Assembly (NCBI GenBank): GCA_038277395.1 | Contig: CM076192.1 | Coordinates: forward strand, 131,885,570 to 131,949,569 | Origin: Dryocosmus kuriphilus | Taxonomy: Eukaryota; Arthropoda; Insecta; Hymenoptera; Cynipidae | DNA: 64,000 bases | Direction of reading: 5' to 3' | Shown here: positions 42,101 to 54,256 of the stretch, piece after piece | How the letters are laid out: every line of letters begins with the position of its first letter | How positions within the stretch are numbered: the first letter of the stretch is position 1 | Notes under the pieces: model-generated | The model's database searches: none | What the model was told of the DNA's origin: nothing | The model's input: only the letters and a program-made list of their open reading frames with translations | Made by a program: the position numbers and the translations under genes

Positions 42101-43115
42101 TTAATATTGGCATGTCCAAATCTCGCAACCATACAGTACAGTAGGTGCAAATACAGAATTATATATTGCAATTTTGGCTTCATTTGTCACATTTTCACTT
42201 CTGTTAATGGCTCGTACACTGCGTACAACTCTAAACGAGGGTGGTAAAGTTATACGCAGTGTACAAGCTAGTGACAGAGGTGAATATGTAAAAAATAAAG
42301 TCAAAATTACAATATATTATTCTGTACTTGCATCAACTGTGTTGTATGGTTGCGAGATTTGGACATGCCAAGAAGGGGATAGAAGTAAAGTGAACGCGGT
42401 TGGAATGCGTTTGCTGCGGAACATTTGCGGCAAGACGCTAATAGATACAGTCAGTAAGGCGTGAGTTATAAAAAAATGTGTCATTGAAAAAACTCTGATG
42501 GATTAGAGTGCAAGAAATTTGTTGAGATGATTTGGTCATGTTAAGAGAATAGATGAAGAACGTTTAATGAAACAAGTATATCTCGGTAAGGTGAACTGTC
42601 ACGCACCGATAGGTAGGCCGAGGAAAGAATGGTGGTAATATGAGATTGAGACTCTCAAGCGAAAGGATATAAGAGCCATATTAACACAAGAGCTTGCACG
42701 AAAAGATATATGGATATAAAGGAAGCAAAATTTGTGTGACAGGATAGAGATGTATGGCGAAATATTTTCTATAAAAAATGTGTGTCGATTTCCAGAATCA
42801 AATGATTTTGGATACTCATGGGCCCTGCTGGAATGCTTTGCCTAGTGAATATGGATTCGGGTTTAGCGTATGGATCCGCATATGCTTGTGTGACGCTGTC
42901 CACCATCGGTGATTGCTAGAGAGATCGATCAACGATCTGGGTTGGAGGAGAGTTGTGGGACTAGTGTGTTGCTGTAATGAGCAGCATGCGACTTCTAGAT
43001 CGATCTATAATAATGTATGCCTTCTAATACGCGCTCCTTTCCTTCCGCAATCATACACATTCACGCTTACCCCGAAAGGGAAACGACTTATGTTATAATA
43101 ATAATAATAAATAAT
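42101..43115 (+). mobile_element. RTE-like LINE 3' end with an inverted duplicate at its head
   Basis: The + strand copy (42242-42840) encodes the end of a reverse transcriptase: KVKITIYYSVLASTVLYGCE, IWTC, MRLLRNICGKTLID, and in a shifted frame FGHVKRIDEERLMKQVYLG, GRPRKEWW and TLKRKDIRAILTQELARKD. A non-coding tail leads to ATAATAATAATAA at 43095-43110, the likely 3' repeat. At 42108-42232 lies an inverse copy of 42245-42370 (minus frame KIAIYNSVFAPTVLYGCE, IWTC). The two copies cover the same segment and differ at many positions, so a ~260-bp palindrome results. Confidence 0.7.
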
Positions 43116-44467
43116 ACATTCCAAAGAATGCGTTTTGCACTAGCTACACTTTCAATATGTGCGGTCGGTAATGAAGGTAAATTTTTTAAATTAATTTCAA
43201 AACCTTTTTTGCAATTACAAACATTCAGGTCCAGATAACCTTCCTTCTCCTACTATTATCTAATTTCCCAACTTTTGAACTCCATATCTCATTTTGTGTT
43301 TTATGCAGTATGTAAATCAAACTCATGTAATCTGCCTTAACCAATTTACCCAGGTCCAGTGGAAGTTGTCCACATGGTCCGATAGGCGACCGGGCTTCAA
43401 ATACATGTTTAACCTTAAAAATTTGTTGGTTGCTTCATAAGTGTAAATATTATTGTTTGTACTATTGGCGTACAATTTTCGTGGCCCATTTTTGTGTTTT
43501 TTCGTTGCAAGTTTCATAGATACTATTCTCAAAAGTGCTACATTTCAAAATTGAATAGCTTGCAGCGTCCTGCAATAAAGTTCTACATCACGGTAGGTAG
43601 TAGGTATTACTCCAAATTTTTAATTAAAAAAAAAAGTTTCTATAACTCTAAATATTTAGGACCAGACGCATCTTCCTTAGTGCCTTATATTTACTGTACC
43701 AAATATTCAAAGCGATTTATTATTCCGTGCGGACATGAGCTGGTCCATAATAGAATACCGATAATGCTTCCAATTTTATTTTCCTTAAAAAAATTTCTTT
43801 CTGAATTTTCAACGAAACAAAGCAGACGCACATAGTTTATTGCCTCTACTTTGATTTTCCGAGCATTCAGAGTGATACTTTATTTCGTTTGGACATGAGT
43901 TGTGTTTTAAAAAATTTAAGACCATCTTGATAACGTGACCTACTTTAGACATCGCCTTAAAGTGAGCCGTAATTTCAAAACAGAATTATAATATGTATTT
44001 GCGCACAAAAGGATATTTGTTTTACAAAAAGATTATAAATCGAAAAGCTTTGACATATACAATAAAAAAAGTGAGTTTCCCAGATTCTGATATTATTACA
44101 TGCACGTTTGTCAATCTAGATAATGTTTTTTCTACTATTGGTCCAAATTTTCCATTTTTTCCTTGCAGCATCATAAATAGAGTGTCTAAAACTTCTGATC
44201 AGCAGTTATAGTGGGCTGTGTTGTGTAATTATATGTAGTTGACGATACTGACTGTACAGCACATTCTACTTCTCTTGTACCTTGGATTGCCGAAGTATAG
44301 ATTTTCTGGTCCGTACCTCGTAACCAAATGGTTTACCTCGTTAACGAATTCTGAAGCTTTAGTTTTTGTATAATTTATATCTTACTGAAACACTTAATTC
44401 TTATTAATTTTATTATCACTCTTATTGAAATAATACGACGAGGTTTTTCAAAATTACGTAGCCGCCC
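43116..44467. other. No gene recognised
   Basis: AT-rich; the 113-codon ORF at 43494-43835 is rich in Lys/Phe/Tyr and looks random. Confidence 0.4.
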
Positions 44468-44940
44468 AGGGCCGGCCTTAGGAAGGGGCGAGGCTGGGCA
44501 CCGCCCAAGGGCGCCGAAGACGCTTCGATACTGATTATGTTTTCTAGTTTTATATTTATATTTCCATACTTATCTTATGGAAGGATTTTATCTCTCTTGT
44601 CTCCTTAATTTTTTGGCACGACGTTTTATTTCTAATAAATGTTGTGAATATATCACTGCAACCTAAAGACGCGGACATCGTCGAATGCGCAGAAAACTTA
44701 AAAAAATGTTGTGCCTTTCTAAATGATAAACGAAAAAATGGTTTTAAACAAGCATTACCACAGCCAAAAGACCTGGTCGAGGAACTCGAAATTGAGCCGA
44801 CATTTAAGTCAATAAGAAGAATGCAATGTATGAAACGTCAACTTGATAAAAATTCTGCAGGTGAAACCACCAAATCTCCGGAGAAAAAATTTGAAATCGA
44901 ATTCCTCAATATTAAGGATATAGGATACTCAATCGCGTGA
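44468..44940 (+). pseudogene. hAT element remnant, ZMYM1-like transposase piece
   Basis: The stretch at 44468-44520 begins CAGGGCCGGCCTTAGG with GGGCACCGCCCAAGGGCGCC, a form of terminus common to hAT elements. It is followed at 44644-44940 by an ORF with NISLQPKDADIVECAENLKK, CCAFLNDKRKNGFKQAL, ELEIEPTFKSIRRM and SPEKKFEIEFLNI. This is a well-known stretch of the zinc finger MYM-type protein 1-like hAT transposases of arthropods, from the middle of the protein. No catalytic part remains. The far terminus is not seen; the next element begins by 44972. Confidence 0.7.
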
Positions 44941-44971
44941 GAGTAAATAAAAGACCAAATTTTTTCGCTAA

Positions 44972-45012
44972 GGCGACGTTTCGTTTACCTGGTTCGAGTT
45001 CCTCATCAGGCT
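44972..45012. other. Fold-back terminus motif, as in the 24-kb palindrome
   Basis: GGCGACGTTTCG, about 18 other bases, then CTCATCAGGC, the same pair as at 23884-23925. No inverse partner was found nearby. Confidence 0.5.
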
Positions 45013-45027
45013 ATATTTAAATAAACA

Positions 45028-45290
45028 TACACAACAGTAAATTAAATTATTTTCTACAAAGGTACAAGAAGGACTATAGATAAATTTAATTTAATGTATT
45101 GAAATCAAGGGTGGTCAGTCAATTAGCATGATATTTAGCTGCCGGACGATCAATTGGAAAGGGATTCAATTAGCATGATTGATGGCTGCGTGAACCAACC
45201 CTGAATCCCTTCACAACAGTAAATCAAATTCTATTCTACCAAAATGAGAAACAATAAATCAATTTATATTGTTTTAAAATTGGAAAGATA
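45028..45290. repeat. Imperfect direct repeat, ~185-bp period
   Basis: CACAACAGTAAATYAAATT starts at about 45030 and 45212, each followed by similar AT-rich sequence. Between them CAATTAGCATGAT occurs twice, and AAGGGATTCA (45161) pairs with TGAATCCCTT (45201). Confidence 0.45.
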
Positions 45291-45299
45291 GTAGTCTCA

Positions 45300-47546
45300 C
45301 CATGCACCATCGCACAACTTAAATCCTACCTTCAGGCAAGGGAGTGAGAGAGGTTCAATCATTTATGACGCCTTTGCCTAATGGGCTGTTTAAACACGCG
45401 CGCACACACTTGAGCGGACCGCGTAGGGTTCTTCCTTCCACTGTTGCGATGTCGCTTGTTTTTCCAAAGTTATCGCACAATTGGCTTCAGCCGAGGTGTT
45501 GAGACTACCTTTAAAATCACTTCACCCCTCTTATGGTCTAACCTTTGAAACCCAAACGCCAACCTTAGCAATTCACTTCACGCTAGTTTTCAGATTCTGC
45601 CGTAGAGTGGTTTGGATTTTCAGTGTTCCTTCTTGTCTTTAATTCGCGGCACCGGCTTAGTCACTTTTCGTGAATGGACGCGGCTTCCGCTTAGTTTTGA
45701 AAATAGTTACACTTCGTTGGCCAAGTTTTTTTTTTTAACGTCTTGCCGATGGTTTCAGCGCGCCCAAGTCAGGAAACAGGGAAAGAACGCCCCATTGTAC
45801 ACCTCTCGTTTACTTACGTCTTCAATTTTGCGGCACCGCCTGCTTCAAAGATAAAATCGAGGACGCGGCTTTCGTCTCAATTTAAACAGGAATATTACTA
45901 GCAAACCGTATGGGGTTACGCGAGGTGCCGTGGCTACCAACTCCACGGGTGCATGACTTCTCGTATTCACTCAGGATCTTCGGAAATACTACTTGCTCGT
46001 CACAAGTAGCTCGTACAACTGCCCTGAGGTTTTCCGAAGAATGCTTTTTGTCAACTCCCTGTCAGTGGCTGAAAGTGGGGAATTCTGATTATTAAGTGAA
46101 TATTTTGGAAAACATTACTGTTTTGGACTTTAGCTTGGCCCCTTGAAATTTGTACTTGTCAGAAACTATCACTTCTGTTGGCAAATGGTGTTTCAATCGA
46201 ATTGCGTTCGGCTGAGATCTCGGTTTGCAGTTTGATTTCAATTCACAGTCACTCATAAAGTAGTTGATTTAAAAAATTGCTTTCTAAACCTAGTTTTCAT
46301 TTCATGAGTATTTACTTCGGGTCTTACCTTTCAATTCATCGAGGTAAATTTTTATTATGTGAGACCCCATTTTCGAGCTGTTCAGGATTGTTTAATTTTG
46401 AATCTCCTCTTTGCCCCATGAAAATCTGTTCATTCTCAAGGAAGCTAGAGCAGTCTCAAGTTTTCCCGTTCAGAAGGGTAGTTTAAGGAGGGGAGGAACG
46501 GATTGAATGGGTTAGGTGCAAAAGATCATAGAGTGTAGGACGGCTGGAAAAAGAACATGGAAAAGGAATTGGGTTACACTGACATGCACGTTGATGCCAG
46601 CATCCTCGTAAGCCTCGCCTGTGTGATACCTGGGTACATCCTTCGACCTGATAGTATGCGTGGGGTCATCCCACCGTACCTGCATTTATTTTACTCATGT
46701 GTGCACGCGAATGTCATTTTTAGGGTGGCTTCGCTTTACTTCCCTCATTCATTCCTTAATTTCTAATGATTTTAATCCTTTCAGCTGACCTTAAACCTTA
46801 ATATGCTATTTAACTCTAATTTCTATTTTAGGTTTCTGTCCCTTTTCCTTTTTTTTTTAAATACTATTATGGTCCACAATATATGCAAAGAATTCTTAAT
46901 TTCGCTCCAGCTCGCCTGTCCTTTATTCTCATTATTTAAAAATGCTGACTTGTCGGCCTACTTATAATTGCTCTAGTTATGCTGCAACCGTGGTGTCACA
47001 ATCTGGAAACGAACTATTTTCGTCTCCAGGCAGGTATAATTCGAGAGTTTAGAATTAACTCGCTTCCAGATTAAAAAATGTTTTTTGGCAACATAGATGC
47101 CACGTAACAAAAACCGAAACGCAAGCTTTATTCCAAATCCAATACAAATTGTAAAATGAGACGTCAAGAAAATTACAAGACACGAGTTTATCATTTACTA
47201 ATAATTTTGAAATCTCCTCTCCGGGTATCTTTATATTTCAAAACGAAATTACAAAGTATAAGGCAGGGCGCGAAAATTCAAATTCAAAGACATTTTATTA
47301 ACTACTTCTACCCAATCTTTCCCACAATTTTCTCGTTATTCTGGTCTTTAGAAAAACCTTTCCATCAACTAAATTTAAAAAGAAATTCACGTTTGAAGAG
47401 TCATCGTTTGGCGCGGATAATAATTCTGTACGGGGAACGTTATTGTGATGGATGAAATTTCCTTGTTGGACTAAGGGAACGTTTCTGCAGTTTCTTGCAA
47501 TATTTCCTGATTTTTATACAGAAATCAGGTAACGTAATATATTACT
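45300..47546. other. No gene recognised
   Basis: Composition is mixed. Two blocks with GCGGCACCG and GACGCGGCTTYCG (45647-45690 and 45830-45870) are similar to each other. I see no ORF that I can assign. Confidence 0.4.
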
Positions 47547-49300
47547 TCGTTCGTTCGTTAATTTATTTATACTCTCTCCCTTACGGGTTTGACAGCCTTT
47601 ACATAACCATCACATCTTTACATCTAGCGCAGATTTTACAAATATTTATTCCTACCTTACCCTATATGTACATAACTTCTTAATCTCTAATCTAAATCCA
47701 CGCACTGCCGCTCAAGACCTTGGGCTTCCGTTTCCTCTCGCCATTTCCATTCTATTGATGGTATATTAATCCGCGACTCTACTGACTTTTCTCTTGGCTC
47801 TATACGAATCATTTTTGCTCTTCTGTACCCTGTAAGACCTGCTCTTTCTCTCAGCCTTTCCAATTTCTTCATCCATCCCCAGCACATTCCATAAAACTAC
47901 ACTAATCCCCTTTTCGCACTCTCGTTCCCTTATCCCCACATTCTTCCACTTATCTCGTTCGCAAACCGCGGCGCTTCTACTCTGCTCTTATTCACCTCTG
48001 CTCCCCTTCGAAATTGAGACCGCTCACCTATTTTCCACTCCTCTCTCTCTCTCTCTTCGTCCCAAATCCATACCGTCTCATTCACCCGCAACATGTCTCT
48101 CCCAAACCAAACTCTATTCCCTTTTCTCCTCTCCTCCCAAGCCCTCTCTCCTATTAGCCATCTTTTCTTTCTCTCCCTCCATGTCATATCTTCATCAATT
48201 CTTTCTTTTCTTCCCCTGGGCACCTTCTTTTCCCTCATTACCTCTCTCCTCTCCACTTCACTTCCCAGCTTGACTACGTACATCCTCGCTTTTCCTCCTG
48301 CCTTGTTGCCCACCCCCTTTATCTCCTGCACCCTAATATTTGCCCTTATGTCCGTCAAAAGTTTCTCTACCTCCTTCTTTCCCGTTTCGCTTTCTACTTG
48401 CAATCTTTTTATAACGACATTTCTCCTTTTCCTTTCCTTTTCAAACCCCTCCATTTTCCTTTCTAACCCACGTACTCTACTTTTCATTCTCTCATTCTCC
48501 TCTCTCAAGTTCACATCACCCTCTTCCCCGTCCCCTCTACCTACTTCCTCACGATTCTCTTGACGTCCAGCTCTGCATTCTAGGTTACGTACCCTCTCTT
48601 CTACTTGCCTTATCACGTTTCTCCCCTCTTCCTGCTTTCTTCTCTGTCCCTCCTCCATCCTCTCTAATTTTTGCCATACTTTTTCTTTCTCTTTCTTCCA
48701 GCACTTTTCCCATTTCTCCCATTTCTCTTTTATCTTTAGGACTATCCCCTCTGTTCCCCTCCCATGTTCCTTTTCTTCCGCTATCCCTCTACTTACTACC
48801 TTCTCTAACTCTCGGAACATATTTTCCATTGTATCTTTTGTCCTATCTAATGTCTTATCCATGTCCTTACTTGACTCTAAATTCTTATCAACTGACTTAC
48901 AAAACTCTAACATCTCTGCGTCGGCCCCACTAGCCCCGCCTGCCCGGCTCGCCGCTTCACTCATTGCACACTGGGTCCAGTCTCTAACTCCCTTCTTCGG
49001 GCACGTATTGCCCTCTAGCGTTCTGCTGCCTTGATCTACTCGTAATCGGCCCGTTACCCTGTGGCCTGCTTTCCCTACCTTACCTTCCTTACCCACTAGT
49101 CTCCTGACCCACTTATCAACCTCTTACTCTGCTCCCCACGCTTCCCTCAACATACCTTTATCCTTCGCGCTATTTTTACACAGAAAGACAGTAGTAATTA
49201 ACAATAACCAGACCTTACCTCACTATCCGTCTTCCCAGTCTCGTACAAATTCACTACCCTACTCCGCAAAAACTAACTAACTAACTAAGTAACGCCAAAC
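47547..49300 (-). mobile_element. LINE with ORF1 kept and most of ORF2 deleted
   Basis: On the minus strand: a leader, ORF1 (49096-47930), about 130 bp that start like an endonuclease ORF (W-N-V/ALGM in a shifted frame near 47890), and then directly a 3' end with CTGTCAAACCCGTAAGGG, ATAAATAAATTAACGAACGA, a typical simple-repeat LINE tail at 47547-47580. Nearly all of ORF2 is missing between about 47690 and 47640, so this is a non-autonomous internally deleted copy. The 5' boundary is uncertain. Confidence 0.6.
47930..49096 (-). CDS. LINE ORF1 protein: coiled coil plus RNA-binding domain
   Basis: Intact 388-codon ORF. Residues ~1-60 are basic and variable; ~60-225 are Lys/Glu-rich with heptad-like spacing (EKWEKWEKCWKKEKEKVWQK and NERMKSRVRGLERKMEGFEK), a long coiled coil. 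At about 228 the string RKRRNVVIKRLQ marks the start of an RRM-like domain as in LINE-1-type ORF1 proteins, followed by KLLTDIRANIRVQEIKGVG and ARMYVVKLGSEVERREVM. A basic C-terminal domain (ERKKRWLIGERAWEERRKGN) follows. It would trimerise and chaperone LINE RNA. It may still be translated, although its own ORF2 is gone. The opposite-strand ORF at 48093-48563 is its shadow. Confidence 0.75.
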   Translation of the reverse strand: MGKEGKVGKAGHRVTGRLRVDQGSRTLEGNTCPKKGVRDWTQCAMSEAASRAGGASGADAEMLEFCKSVDKNLESSKDMDKTLDRTKDTMENMFRELEKVVSRGIAEEKEHGRGTEGIVLKIKEKWEKWEKCWKKEKEKVWQKLERMEEGQRRKQEEGRNVIRQVEERVRNLECRAGRQENREEVGRGDGEEGDVNLREENERMKSRVRGLERKMEGFEKERKRRNVVIKRLQVESETGKKEVEKLLTDIRANIRVQEIKGVGNKAGGKARMYVVKLGSEVERREVMREKKVPRGRKERIDEDMTWRERKKRWLIGERAWEERRKGNRVWFGRDMLRVNETVWIWDEEREREEWKIGERSQFRRGAEVNKSRVEAPRFANEISGRMWG

Positions 49301-50877
49301 CTAACCTCATTCTTTAGAATGTACCACTTTTTTCACATTTTACCTTTATCCACCTTCCGCGACCCTTCCACTCATTCCTTCCACATACCAACTGCCATAA
49401 CTCTACTCACAACCTCTTTTTGCACCCCTCACAACCCTTATTCATCACCAAAGCCAAAACGATCGCTCAAATTCTGACACCCGTCCCATCACTAGCAGCT
49501 CGGGTAACGGAAGCCCACTTCATATATTACTTATAAGGGTTCTGGGATACTGAAGACACTGTCAGGGTAGATGTATATCTCTCTTCTTAAATTTAAGACG
49601 TGAACAAAGCCGGAGCCGGACAAACCAGCAGGGAAAGGTTACAACAGAAGCTGTTATTATTCCAATATCTTCCAGTGATTCCTTTATTACAAAGTATGGG
49701 ATAATAGGACATACATTAGATATAATTGTTTGTTTACTTCAAGTTCCCGAACATCGTAGTTCTAGAACGTGATCTCCTTAGTCCTTTATTGTGAGGGAGT
49801 TGCCAGTTTGCTTAATATCGAGGAACATACAAACCCTACCATTGAAGAATCTAGAAGAAAATCTGATACTGCTTTGATTGGGTAGCCGTCCCATAGAATT
49901 TGCATGTTCCTATATAGAGATGCCTTTAATAGAAATAACGGTAGCTTGATCTTTCTTAGGAAATGAATGGTCTGCAACATCAGCATAACAGTTTATAGAC
50001 TTTTTCAAGTTTCTCTCATTCAAGACTGCTTCATTGTTTATTCCATGGGATTCCCTTTTGCTTTGGGTCGTCGTGATTTAGAATTATGGACAAGGATGTA
50101 CATTTCCCTAACACTAACACGATATATGATTGAAGCATTCCAAGTATTCAACCGGGCGCTCTCTTAAGCACGTCCGATCTCGATGTCAATCGAATCGAAG
50201 CTAGTTGGAAAGCTTGTTTGAATCAAACATTTAAGGATCTGTAAATCAACAAAACTACATCTTGGAATATATTATTCAAACTGATCGAAACCCAACATCT
50301 ACTTATAATTATGAAGTCAGTTTTGGATTGTATTTGTAGCTAGTAAATATGTCGGAACATATTTTATACATTAATGAATGTAAAGAAATGTAAGAATGTG
50401 GAAATGAACTTCTAAAATTTATAAGCAGATAAAGAGTCGTGTTATTTTATTGTTATAAAGGCGCAAAGTTTCGATATCTCGTTCACTATTGAATATACAG
50501 AGAGTCGGCGCTTGAAAATCCACTTGCTTAATTCCAGCCAATAATACACCGCTGGGAGTAAGGACTTATCATAAATCTGTATTTGCCCTAAAAGTTTGTT
50601 GCCTCGTGAAGTGAGCTCAGAAACCCTTTTCTCGACAAGTAGCAGATAATAAATATTTATTTGCGTATAATGACGAACTATGAGTCGTCTTTACTACTAA
50701 TTGCAACACCCAGTGTGGCAGGCTGAAAGAACTCAATAGTTACTGCGTGCAGCTCGAGTAATGTCGCAGGTTAATTTCCCTCTTATGGATAACCCCTCAC
50801 ATACACAACAGGCACGTAATCTTCTCTCACTCTGTGCCTCTCTTATCAATGTCAGCTTCTCATGACCACTTTCAATA
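49301..50877. other. No gene recognised
   Basis: ORFs at 49786-49986 (-) and 49967-50167 (+) overlap on opposite strands and match nothing I know. Confidence 0.4.
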
Positions 50878-50881
50878 ATCT

Positions 50882-51256
50882 TGTAACGCGGACGTTACCG
50901 TGCGTGTGGTGGGGACCGGTGCCGAACCCGGTCGGATACCTATGACGGTTCCCGAGCGGGCAGTTCGTTGCCAGGTCTCGCAAATCGCCCGAGTTCAGTC
51001 TCGCTTTAGCTCCTAAGCCAAATAATTAGTTCAGTCCTGTGTAGCCTCTACAGACAAGGAATTCGCTCACTGTTTGTGTTAAAAGTTGAGTTTCGAATCT
51101 TATCGCCCACCCCGCGGTCGGGACCTGTGACTTTAGACTTTCTTCGTAAATCAATAAGCTCTTATTATTTACTTCCTGCATTTTTCTCATTGTGTTCGTT
51201 CCTAATTTATTAGCGTCTAACTTTCTTCTCCTTCCCTGAGTAGATCATGCTCTACA
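50882..51256 (+). repeat. 5' LTR of the gag-only element
   Basis: 375 bp, TGTAACGCGGACGTTACC to ATCATGCTCTACA. It matches 54773-55065 plus 56560-56611, and the two LTR halves at 8894-9036 and 10447-10655. The sequence after it (CTAACGCCCAACGT) resembles a decayed TGGCGCCCAACGT-type primer-binding site. Confidence 0.8.
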
Positions 51257-52302
51257 CCTAACGCCCAACGTAAAATAAAGAAAATCCCTTATTTCTTTTT
51301 CCTTCTCCCGCCGAGATTAGGGAGCACAAGTAAAGGGAAAAGCACCTCACACCCACTCAAGCTCTACAAATTTTGACCATACCTTTGACCCGAATTTGCA
51401 TGCTGTGAATCTTTTGCCTCGTCACTCATGTGTAATATTTCTGGTGCCCTTTGTGATGACATTTCTAATTTTGCAATATTTATGATGCCCTTTGTGACTG
51501 CATTTCTGATTCCTTAATATCTTTGGTACTATTTTGCGCTTCTTCTTAATTGCGCCATACCATGTTCGAAAATTTTACAGTGTATATAAAGTGAACCAAT
51601 CGGTATAATGTAAATTATCCAGGCCTCCAATTTTTGAGAACCGTAAATGAAACCTTTGATGTTTAATGTGAGGCAGAACCAAACCTGAAAGAAAAATTAA
51701 ATGCGACAAAAGTTTAAAGAGAAAATTAAAGTTTTGGGGACGTTCGAAACCAGTGAAAGATGAATTAAGTAAACCTGAAATGGGAAAATAAGAATTCTAA
51801 AATAAAATGAAATCAAAGGAATTAGAAGCAGTTTCGCGCGTAAGAATGTATACTTCTAGGACGATTCACATAGCGGTCAGGTACTAGGATTGCAAAGATC
51901 AGGCTCTATACTTGGTAAACAGAGACCTGCATAGGAAAAGTAAGTATAATTTTGTTCGAAACCGGTAAGGAAAAAATTCATTTCAAACGTCGCATCAGAG
52001 GTACAAGTTGTTGTGCGTCACAGGGAAACTGGGCGAACGGCAGGCTGTACACACAGGGTCACAGCTACCGAGCGCTCAAAGGTCACGCGCCGTACTTTGA
52101 AAACAAATCAACGTAGCGCAGAAATAAAAAAAGTTCGGGATTAATATGCTAAACAAAAGTAATTACATTTATAATTGAAAATAACGAAATGAATTATGGT
52201 AGGAATAGAAAAACCGTAAAGGAAAAATAATACAAGTCCAAGCGTAGCAATCTGAGTCGAGACTATACAAGGGTGTCCAAGAATATGGGACAACACATTG
52301 GA

Positions 52303-52339
<37 letters not shown>

Positions 52340-52803
52340 TGTCCAATACGTAAATGCATTACACACACAGAGTAGGGTGGTATCAACGGTCGTACAGACC
52401 AAGGAACTGCGGAAACTACAAAGATAATTTATTGATCAGATTTTGAAAAATAAAATAGAAATTAATGAAATTAGGATCAGGAAAGATTACAACATTAAAC
52501 ATAAAAATAGGCAAAACAAACTAATATCAAAACCGACCAGGACAGCCTGGATTTAGAGGACGCTTAACGCTTAACCGGTCTTGGGATGAGTTAGAAGTTT
52601 TTTTAAAAATAATACCGAAGTTCCACAGGTGGGCAAATCTCGAAAAAGTTTAGAGATACCGAACAGACAAACAATGAAGATAGTTAACCCATATGAGTCA
52701 CCAGCTAAAACTAAATTTACCCAGACAACAAAAAACTCTAACAGTTGATCTCAATATTTAAAAATAATTAACGACAAGACTTTTGAGATTAACTCCTTTC
52801 TAG
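51257..52803 (+). other. Leader of the gag-only element
   Basis: About 1.5 kb without credible ORF, including a (TA)n tract at about 52309-52337. It lies between the possible primer site and gag. Confidence 0.5.
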
Positions 52804-54185
52804 ATGACATTATTATTGGAGAGTGCGGAATATAATGAATTCGTATGTAGGCAATGGGAAATATTTTTTATATACAAAGCAGAAAAGGCAGAAGCCATGG
52901 AACAGAATTTAAACCCACAGGCCCATAGCTCGTTCGATAAAGAATCGGTAAATAGTGAAAAATCACCAAGTGTACCCAAAAATAGAAGAAACGAAACGCG
53001 CAGTAGACAGTCGGTACATTTTAATCTTGAAGAAAGGTTAAAAGAACCAATTGGTGATTTGTAAAACAAATTTATAAATAACAGAAGTCAAAGAGAAACT
53101 AATTGTAGAATATATGAATCAGACTCTAGCGACAATCAAGGGGAAAATTATGAAAAACTGGCCGGCAAAATTTAAAAACAAAAAAGATAATAGTCCAGCT
53201 AGTTTTTTCGAAGATTTAAAACGGTTTAAACGGGGTTACAAAATAGACGATCGCGAGTTCCTAGAAAACTTAAACGCAATTTTAATATACGACGCTCGAG
53301 ATTGGTGCAACATCCACAGAAACTCTTGGAGGAACCTGCAAGATTTTATTGAAGATTTTAAGAGTGCGTATTTAGACGAACAATTTTTGGAGGAAGTCAG
53401 GCAAAAGATAAAATTTTGCAATCAAGAAGGGGCACAAGATATTCATTCATATTTGGCAGAAATTAGGAAGTTGTCTACCAAGTTGCACCCCAGAAAGAGT
53501 TTAGAATGGGAATTACGCCGGACTTACGAAAATCTCCAGATAAAGTACAAAATGTACATGAGAAGGAACGATTTTCAAAAATTCGAAGTCTTGAAAGATT
53601 TGGGAAGGGAGTGGGTGGAGTGCTAGCAAAGTAAAAAATTGCGGGAAAAAACATTACAGATTACGGAACCTAAGTTGGAAGACAAAAACGAGCAAAGGAG
53701 AAACGGCGATGAAAGTAATGCGGATTCCAATAAGGAGAATAAAAGGGAAACTAGCGATGGGAATAATAATAATAATGAGGGAAAAAAGTCATTCAAAAAT
53801 CGTTGCCCATTCTCACCCTTCGGATTTTTTTTTTTTTGTCGTACCAGCCACAATTATAACAAAATCAAAGAACTAACTTCAAACCTAGAGTTCCAACTGG
53901 ATTCCAACCCAGATTTCCTAATAACAATTCAAGACTTAATTAAAATCCCTTTAACCAAACGTGGGCCAATTTAACCAAGCATGATTGGGTTTTAACCAAA
54001 ATAAAAACAACCCGATGATAGAATTCCCACCAGAAATAAACAAAAAACCAAACCAAATTCGAAAAGCAATACGAATAGGCAAAATAACCAGGGCAATAAT
54101 TTGAAAAACGTGCGCAATGATGAAAAGTCAAGCGACACCAATTGCTTTTATTGCAAAATGCAAGGTCATTTCAAATGAGAATGCC
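52804..54185 (+). pseudogene. gag of the gag-only element, with zinc knuckle
   Basis: An N-terminal piece (52804-53064) is followed, in another frame from 53114, by the Gag domain: WPAKFKNKKDNSPASFFEDL, then DARDWCNIHRNSWRNLQDFI, a Y-L-D-E-Q-F-L-E-E-V-R stretch and AQDIHSYLAEIRKLSTKLHP, the usual retrotransposon Gag core of about 110 residues. A stop lies at 53624. Asn-rich sequence leads to the knuckle CFYCKMQGHFK, stop, ECPY at 54144-54185 (frame 3), i.e. CX2CX4HX4C with one residue turned into TGA. Frame changes and at least three stops show decay. Confidence 0.75.
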
Positions 54186-54256
54186 CATACTATTTGTAAA
54201 ATCAGGGAAACTATCAGGGCGGGTATTAGGTCAAAAAAATACAGCGCTTCATTACC

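Noticed and set aside
42101..42304. Twin-priming inversion of the LINE 5' end
   Set aside because: The inverted piece duplicates, instead of preceding, the segment in the forward copy.
48093..48563. 156-codon plus-strand Ser/Leu-rich ORF
   Set aside because: Shadow of the Lys/Glu-rich ORF1 on the other strand.
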